Origin: an uncultured Clostridia bacterium
GTDB lineage: Bacteria; Bacillota; Clostridia; Christensenellales; Borkfalkiaceae
Direction of reading: 5' to 3'
DNA length: 64,000 nucleotides
NCBI GenBank assembly: GCA_947175485.1
Contig: CAMWMZ010000003.1
Span: 18,610-82,609, forward strand
Shown in pieces: positions 59,092 to 64,000 of this stretch. Within the stretch, counting starts at the first letter, position 1. Each line of letters begins with the position of its first letter. Made by a program: the position numbers and the translations under genes. The notes beneath the pieces were generated by a model that did no database searches, was not told the DNA's origin, and saw only the letters and a program-made list of their open reading frames with translations.

Positions 59092-59120
59092 TTGACTATA
59101 AATTTTTGTTGTTATATAAT
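59092..59120 (+). promoter_or_regulatory. Promoter of rpmE
   Basis: TTGACT (59092-59097), 17 bp, TATAAT (59115-59120), then GAGGTGA before the ATG. Confidence 0.85.
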
Positions 59121-59156
59121 AGAAAAGCTAACGAAGAAATTAAGCGAGGTGAAAAT

Positions 59157-59360
59157 ATGAAGCCCGAGATACATCCCGAATATCATGAAGTCACGGTCGT
59201 ATGCGCATGCGGAGCTACATTCAAGACCGGAACCACCAAAAACGTGGAAACTTTAAAGGTTGATATCTGCAATAAGTGCCACCCTTTCTTTACGGGTAAA
59301 CAAAAGTTGGTAGACACCGGCGGCCGTGTGGAAAAGTTCAACAGAAAATACAAACTTTAA
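59157..59360 (+). CDS. rpmE: Ribosomal protein L31, zinc form
   Basis: A 67-residue bL31: [20 protein letters not shown] ... [20 protein letters not shown]. The CxC and CxxC residues bind zinc (type A). The start at 59157 follows GAGGTGA; an upstream frame crosses the promoter. It precedes the DUF1385-PrmC and prfA genes, a common Clostridia order. Confidence 0.97.
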   Translation: MKPEIHPEYHEVTVVCACGATFKTGTTKNVETLKVDICNKCHPFFTGKQKLVDTGGRVEKFNRKYKL

Positions 59361-59375
59361 TTTCAGAAAATCCAT

Positions 59376-59411
59376 TAGCTCCAATAACCGTTGGAGCTAT
59401 AATTCTTTTTA
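59376..59411 (+). terminator. Terminator-like hairpin after rpmE
   Basis: TAGCTCCAA (59376-59384) pairs with TTGGAGCTA (59391-59399), then TAATTCTTTTT; leaky at best. Confidence 0.65.
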
Positions 59412-59447
59412 AACCTTTTTTAAAAAATTGTCGTCGGAAGCGGAAAA

Positions 59448-61271
59448 ATGTCGAAGAGAAGAGAAAAGAAAAATAAAAAATGCGGAACGTATATCGGCGG
59501 GCAGGCGGTTCTTGAAGGCGTCATGATGATGGGCAAAACCTGTATGGCGACCGCCGTGCGCGACCCGAACGGCGAAATTCAGGTTGAAGCTAAGCGGCTC
59601 AATAAAAGCGAAGGCGTTAAAAAAGCTTCTAAAATCCCTTTTGTCCGCGGCGTTGTAAATTTGTTTACTTCGCTGGTTTTGGGGACTAAAACTTTGATGC
59701 GTTCGGCAAAGGTATACGGAGAGGACGAAGAAGAAGGCGGAAAGGTGCAAAAATGGTTTGCGGAAAAATTCAAGGTCAGCGTTATGGACGTTCTGACCGT
59801 CTTTTCCGCTGTAATCGGCGTTACTCTCGCTTTGGCTTTGTTTATTTTTCTGCCCCGCTTTCTGATAACTTTAATTCCTCCCGTGCAGGGCAACGTTTGG
59901 GAATTTGTTCTTTTGGGCGTTTTCAAGCTTGCTATTTTTCTTGCGTATCTAGGCGTTATTCTCCTTTTAAAGGATATCCGGCGGCTGTATATGTATCACG
60001 GCGCGGAGCATAAAACAATAAACGCTTATGAACACGGGGTAGAGCTTACTCCGGAAAAGGTAAAGCAGTGTTCGCGCATACACGACAGATGCGGCACTTC
60101 GTTTCTGTTTATCGTATTGATAATCAATATCGTAATTATTTCCCTTGTAACCTGGGGATTTTACGAGCTTATTCCCGAGATTACAAACCGCGTGGCAAGG
60201 TTTTTTATCAATCTTGGGCTTGAAATTATTCTTTTGCCCCTTATAGCTGGCGTATCTTACGAGGTTTTGAAGTTTTTGGCAAAGTTTGAAAATAAATTCG
60301 TTAATATTTTCAAAGCTCCCGGCAAACTTTTGCAAAAAACCTTGACGACGCGCGAGCCGGAAGAAGAAATGATAGAAGTCGCGATTGCGGCTTTCAATAA
60401 GGTGTTGGAAATGGACGAAAATCCCGATGTGCCCGAAACCACTTTCGTGACGGACGGCATACTTTCGAAAATGCTTGAAGAAACGAAAAATCAGTTTAAG
60501 GAAAAGGACATCGACGAAAGCGACGCGGAATGGATATATTCGTTGGTGTTGGATATTAAGCGCAGCGAGCTTAAGCACGAACGCACTGTTAAGCCTTCCG
60601 AAAGTAAAAAAATAAGGGAAATCGTTGAAAAACGGCTTGCGGGCAGACCGCTTTGGTACATTATAGGCGACACTGATTTTTACGGTTGTAAAATAAAGGT
60701 TGACGAACGCGCGCTTATCCCCAGACCGGAAACCGAAATTCTTGCTGACAGTGTGGTTAAAAGCGCGGAAGAGGGCGATAAAATCCTTGATATGTGCACC
60801 GGCTCGGGCTGTATAGCCGTATCGGTTGCAAAAGCGCTAAAAAAGAAGAACGTTTCCGTAACGGCGGCGGACTTGTCGGACGCGGCTATTATGCTCGCTC
60901 AGGAAAACGCGAAATTAAACGAGGTGAACGTTACGTTCGTGCAGAGCGATTTGTTTTCAAACGTGCGCGGAAGGTTCAATATTATCGCCTGCAATCCTCC
61001 ATACATAAAGAGCGGCGAAATTCCGCATATCCAAAAGGAAGTACGCGAACACGAGCCGCGCGTGGCTCTTGACGGCGGCGACGACGGGTTGGATTTTTAC
61101 CGCAGAATAGCCAAAGACGTAAAAAGCTATCTTGCAAAAGACGGTATGCTGATTATGGAATGCGGCGAAGGTCAGGCGAACGACATATTGCAGATTTTTT
61201 CAAAGCGTGATTACGCGATTGTTTTAAAGGATTTTGCCGGCGTCGAGCGCTTTGTTAAAATAGTATTTTGA
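59448..61271 (+). CDS. prmC: DUF1385 membrane protein fused to PrmC release-factor methyltransferase
   Basis: A 607-residue two-domain protein. Residues 1-325 are DUF1385 (YqhQ-like): YIGGQAVLEGVMMMGKTCMA, about three or four membrane segments, and YHGAEHKTINAYEHG. Residues about 330-607 are PrmC: LAGRPLWYIIGDTDFYGCKI, LIPRPETEILAD, ILDMCTGSGCIAVSVAK (SAM site) and the catalytic NPPY. PrmC methylates the GGQ glutamine of release factors. The two are usually adjacent separate genes; here the frame is continuous. prfA, the substrate gene, follows. Confidence 0.93.
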   Translation: MSKRREKKNKKCGTYIGGQAVLEGVMMMGKTCMATAVRDPNGEIQVEAKRLNKSEGVKKASKIPFVRGVVNLFTSLVLGTKTLMRSAKVYGEDEEEGGKVQKWFAEKFKVSVMDVLTVFSAVIGVTLALALFIFLPRFLITLIPPVQGNVWEFVLLGVFKLAIFLAYLGVILLLKDIRRLYMYHGAEHKTINAYEHGVELTPEKVKQCSRIHDRCGTSFLFIVLIINIVIISLVTWGFYELIPEITNRVARFFINLGLEIILLPLIAGVSYEVLKFLAKFENKFVNIFKAPGKLLQKTLTTREPEEEMIEVAIAAFNKVLEMDENPDVPETTFVTDGILSKMLEETKNQFKEKDIDESDAEWIYSLVLDIKRSELKHERTVKPSESKKIREIVEKRLAGRPLWYIIGDTDFYGCKIKVDERALIPRPETEILADSVVKSAEEGDKILDMCTGSGCIAVSVAKALKKKNVSVTAADLSDAAIMLAQENAKLNEVNVTFVQSDLFSNVRGRFNIIACNPPYIKSGEIPHIQKEVREHEPRVALDGGDDGLDFYRRIAKDVKSYLAKDGMLIMECGEGQANDILQIFSKRDYAIVLKDFAGVERFVKIVF

Positions 61272-61278
61272 TTTGCGG

Positions 61279-61311
61279 AATTTAAGACGTTTTTAAACGT
61301 CTTAAATTTTT
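61279..61311 (+). terminator. Intrinsic terminator before prfA
   Basis: A 14-bp AT-rich stem (61279-61292 with 61295-61308), followed by TTT. Confidence 0.7.
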
Positions 61312-61387
61312 GCGGTTTTACGACTTTTGTTTAACTATACGCGGCTGTCTGCCGATATGCAAAATTGTATGCTTGGAATTGGTTTAT

Positions 61388-62467
61388 ATGAGCAAAATGA
61401 TTGAAAAGTTAAAGGATATATACGCCCGATACGAAGAGCTTTCCGAAAAAATGAGCGACCCCGCGGTGATTGCGGATACAGCCGAGTGGACTAAAATAGC
61501 CAAGGCGCAGTCGGAAATTTCGGAAACGGCGCAAAAATATGCGGAATACGCAGAAACCGAAAGGCAGATGTTGCAGGCGGAAGAAGCCGCAAAATCCGAA
61601 ACGGACGCGGAAATGCGCGCGCTGTTTGCCGAAGAGGCGGAGGATTGCAAAAACAAGCTTGCCTCCATTACGGAAGAGCTTAAAATTCTGCTTTTACCCA
61701 AAGACAAAAACGACGACAGAAACTGTATAGTTGAAATCCGCGGCGGAGCGGGCGGCGAAGAGGCGGCGCTTTTTGCTTACGAGCTTTACAGAATGTACCT
61801 CAATTATTGCGAGCGCCACCGCTTAAAGGTTGAGCTTGTGGATATAAACGAAACCGAGCTCGGAGGCATTAAAGAAGTAGTTTTCAACGTAAACGGCAAA
61901 GACGCGTATAAACAGCTTAAATTCGAAAGCGGCGTTCACCGCGTACAGCGCGTGCCCGAAACGGAATCGCAGGGGCGCGTGCATACCTCTACCGCCACGG
62001 TTGCGGTTTTACCCGAAGCCGAGGACGTGGACGTTGAAATAAAAGACGAGGATATCCGCCTTGACGTATACCGTTCTTCGGGCGCGGGCGGGCAAAAGGT
62101 AAACAAAACAGAAACGGCAATCCGCATAACGCACTTCCCCACCGGTATAGTTGTTACCTGCCAGGACGAGAGAAGCCAACTTAAAAACAAGGATAAAGCG
62201 TTTAAGGTGTTGCGTTCAAGGCTTTACGATTATTATGCGTCGCAAAACCGTTCCGCTTATGACGAGCACAGAAAAAGCCTTGTGGGCACGGGCGACAGAA
62301 GCGAACGCATACGCACCTACAATTTCCCTCAAGGGCGCGTGACAGACCACAGAATAGGGCTTTCCCAGTATAATTTAAGCGAATTTATAATGGGCGATAT
62401 TGAAAGCATGGTGGAGGCTTTAACGATTGCGGACAGGGAGCGCATGCTTTCCGGCGAAGAGGAATAA
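61388..62467 (+). CDS. prfA: Peptide chain release factor 1
   Basis: A 359-residue RF1 that terminates at UAG and UAA. The GGQ loop is RSSGAGGQKVNKTETAIRIT, and the region VHRVQRVPETESQGRVHTST is typical of RF1. The glutamine is the target of the PrmC domain encoded just upstream. The Met at 61388 fits the family's N-terminus; the ribosome binding site is weak (GGAAT), and longer upstream frames overlap the terminator. Confidence 0.97.
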   Translation: MSKMIEKLKDIYARYEELSEKMSDPAVIADTAEWTKIAKAQSEISETAQKYAEYAETERQMLQAEEAAKSETDAEMRALFAEEAEDCKNKLASITEELKILLLPKDKNDDRNCIVEIRGGAGGEEAALFAYELYRMYLNYCERHRLKVELVDINETELGGIKEVVFNVNGKDAYKQLKFESGVHRVQRVPETESQGRVHTSTATVAVLPEAEDVDVEIKDEDIRLDVYRSSGAGGQKVNKTETAIRITHFPTGIVVTCQDERSQLKNKDKAFKVLRSRLYDYYASQNRSAYDEHRKSLVGTGDRSERIRTYNFPQGRVTDHRIGLSQYNLSEFIMGDIESMVEALTIADRERMLSGEEE

Positions 62468-62474
62468 ACGCTTA

Positions 62475-62503
62475 TTGACAAATTTAGCGGCATATTATAT
62501 AAT
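62475..62503 (+). promoter_or_regulatory. Perfect consensus promoter of the DtxR-like gene, leaderless configuration
   Basis: TTGACA (62475-62480), 17 bp, TATAAT (62498-62503), six bases, ATG (62510). Confidence 0.88.
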
Positions 62504-62509
62504 ACACGT

Positions 62510-62875
62510 ATGAAAAACAACAAATCGCTTGAAGATTATCTGGAATGTATTCTGCTCCTTTCGCGTGAAAATGAATTCGTTCACAGAGTAGACGTTGCAA
62601 GAAAGGTTGGGGTTTCCCAACCCGCGGTGCAAAAGGCGGTTAAAATTCTTCAATCCGAAAACTATATAGAGTGTGACGGCCTGCATATTTATCTGACTCC
62701 GCAGGGCAGAAGCTACGCGGAAGAGGTTTATGAAAGGCATTGCACCCTGCGGCGGTTCTTGGTTTTGCACGGGGTTAACGCTGCGGACGCCGACGCAGAC
62801 GCATGCGAAATCGAGCACGTTATATCCGACGCGACTTTTGCGGCGGTAAAAAAGTACGTTGAAAACAATAAATGA
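62510..62875 (+). CDS. DtxR/MntR-family metal-dependent regulator
   Basis: A 121-residue regulator: a winged helix (DYLECILLLSRENEFVHRVD then VARKVGVSQPAVQKAVKILQ) and the metal-binding dimerisation helices (YEERHCTLRRFLVLHGV-like region and ACEIEHVISDATFAAVKKYV). It lacks an SH3-like domain and is closest in layout to MntR. It probably senses manganese or iron. Six bases separate the -10 box from the ATG, so its mRNA should be leaderless. A terminator follows. Confidence 0.88.
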   Translation: MKNNKSLEDYLECILLLSRENEFVHRVDVARKVGVSQPAVQKAVKILQSENYIECDGLHIYLTPQGRSYAEEVYERHCTLRRFLVLHGVNAADADADACEIEHVISDATFAAVKKYVENNK

Positions 62876-62878
62876 TTT

Positions 62879-62903
62879 AACCCCTCTCGCCGAGAGGGGT
62901 TTT
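62879..62903 (+). terminator. Intrinsic terminator of the DtxR-like gene
   Basis: AACCCCTCTC (62879-62888) pairs with GAGAGGGGTT (62892-62901), then TT. Confidence 0.78.
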
Positions 62904-62913
62904 ACAATCGAAT

Positions 62914-64000
62914 ATGAAAAAAAATCGGGTTTTTAACAAAAAATTATTAATTTACTTATTGACCGCGCTGTTATCGATATGCGCGGTTGCTTTGCTGTGC
63001 CCGAAAACTTCCGCCGCTCAAGCTGAAAGCAAAGAAATATTTTCATATAGCGGTATAGAGGTCAACGCAATCGTCCGTGAGGATAAAACGATAGAAATTT
63101 CCGAAAGCCTTACGGTTCAATTTGCGCAAGAGGGGCAAACCTATATGCGGCGCGCTATAATGAGGACTTTCGGTTCCCGCCCTAACAAAAAAGGCGCGTT
63201 GCCGTTGAAGGGCTTCGATGCGGACATATCGGAAATGAGCGCAACGGTTAACGGCGCACCCGCTAAAGTTACGGCGGAAATAAGCCCGAATGGTTCTTAT
63301 CACTTTGTTTATATTAAAACTTCAACGGCTTTTTCAACTTCCGAAATTACCGAAGTTAAATTCAGTTACGTATACGATATGTCTAAAGACGTAACGCAAG
63401 GCTACGGCGAATTGTTGTTCCCTATGTTCAACGAAGGTTATTATCGGCTGAAAAAGAATACGGTGTATAAGCTTGATATGACTTTCCCCGAAGGCTGGGA
63501 AATTAACAAAATCAATACGGCGCTTATTGATGAAAGCGGCGAATGGAAACCCGCCGAAGGGGATACGTTTTTTGCGGAAGGCAATAAAATTACCGCGTCT
63601 TTTATAATGACTGAGCGGGTAATGCTTACCGCCGAATTGCCCGACGGATTTTTTGCCGTGCCGTATCACGCGGAATATTGGTTTTTCTGTGCTTTGGTTA
63701 TAGCGCTCGTTGCGGCGGGTGCGGCGGTAACCTATAAATTCCGCGGGCACGCTCCCGTCTACGCCGTTGAATTTAATCCGCCCGACGTAAATCCTTTGTA
63801 TTTTTCAACTTACTGGCACGGCTATGCAAGAAAACGCGACGTTTCTACGCTTATTTTGCAGTGGGCGCATATGGGTTGCGTAAAGCTTAAAAAAGACGGC
63901 AAAAAGCATATTTTGATAGAAAAAATCAAGCCTTTGCCCGAGGACAGGCTTGAAGAGGAAAAAAAGTATTTCGACGCGCTTTTTGTGTGCGGAAAAGTTT
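62914..64000 (+). CDS. DUF2207 membrane protein, 3' end missing
   Basis: The frame runs open to the window end (about 362 residues visible). A signal peptide (residues 1-38, with LLIYLLTALLSICAVALLCP) is followed by an extracellular beta-rich domain starting FSYSGIEVNAIVREDKTIEI, which is typical of DUF2207, then a membrane helix near residue 255 (FFCALVIALVAAGAAVTYKF) and a cytoplasmic part. The function of DUF2207 proteins is unknown. The ATG has no good ribosome binding site and lies just after the preceding terminator, so its promoter is unclear. Confidence 0.85.
   Translation, partial: MKKNRVFNKKLLIYLLTALLSICAVALLCPKTSAAQAESKEIFSYSGIEVNAIVREDKTIEISESLTVQFAQEGQTYMRRAIMRTFGSRPNKKGALPLKGFDADISEMSATVNGAPAKVTAEISPNGSYHFVYIKTSTAFSTSEITEVKFSYVYDMSKDVTQGYGELLFPMFNEGYYRLKKNTVYKLDMTFPEGWEINKINTALIDESGEWKPAEGDTFFAEGNKITASFIMTERVMLTAELPDGFFAVPYHAEYWFFCALVIALVAAGAAVTYKFRGHAPVYAVEFNPPDVNPLYFSTYWHGYARKRDVSTLILQWAHMGCVKLKKDGKKHILIEKIKPLPEDRLEEEKKYFDALFVCGKV

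Overview
The window looks like chromosome of an uncultured, anaerobic, gut-type Firmicute (Clostridia-like). The evidence is the Firmicutes order of the S10-spc-alpha ribosomal superoperon, AGGAGG ribosome binding sites, sigma-A promoters of the TTGACA-17-TATAAT type, an N-terminally extended L27, zinc-type S14, S4, L31, L33 and L36, LplB/YtcP-type sugar permeases, and XRE, AraC and DtxR regulators. The family cannot be fixed from sequence alone. I found no rRNA, tRNA, CRISPR array or transposase.

1-14.3 kb is a pectin utilisation island. It holds a partial uronate isomerase, a pectin methylesterase (divergent), a complete ABC sugar importer (two permeases, a very large lipoprotein binding protein, an ATPase), five unrecognised membrane proteins, a GH28 polygalacturonase and a GH105 unsaturated-galacturonyl hydrolase. 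None of the enzymes has a signal peptide, so pectin oligosaccharides are probably imported and then degraded in the cytoplasm to galacturonate for UxaC. 14.4-25.3 kb is a mixed accessory and housekeeping region: an XRE regulator with a divergent small helical protein, an AraC regulator, a NERD/zinc-ribbon protein, an auxin-efflux-type carrier, an HNH nuclease behind a structured leader, a GNAT enzyme, rplU-rpmA, a zinc-ribbon leucine-rich-repeat protein, RNase G/E, and a SecB-like chaperone with a tail-anchored partner.

25.4-29.1 kb is rpmG-secE-nusG-rplK-rplA-rplJ-rplL with an L1-type site and an L10 leader. rpoB and rpoC do not follow. A degenerate 43-bp tandem repeat lies at about 29.25-29.53 kb. 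29.6-37.3 kb holds a cyclophilin-like lipoprotein, a CobW/zinc-handling operon that includes a CobW-DUF1980 fusion, a second XRE plus small-protein module, and a divergent EF-G paralogue. 37.7-54.4 kb is the ribosomal superoperon from rpsJ to rplQ, with secY, adk, map and infA, several structured leaders and intercistronic stem-loops, and an inverted rpmJ-infA order. 54.5-64 kb has two tiny membrane proteins, a HAD/phosphodiesterase operon, cardiolipin synthase, a zinc-type dehydrogenase, rpmE, a DUF1385-PrmC fusion, prfA, a DtxR/MntR-like regulator and a truncated DUF2207 protein.

The most unexpected pattern is that many stand-alone genes (AraC, DtxR, HAD operon, LRR protein, one XRE, and nearly so the dehydrogenase, the cyclophilin and the other XRE) have strong promoters whose -10 box ends only 6-16 bases before the start codon, with no ribosome binding site. 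Operon and housekeeping genes keep strong Shine-Dalgarno sites. This suggests that leaderless mRNAs are common in this organism.
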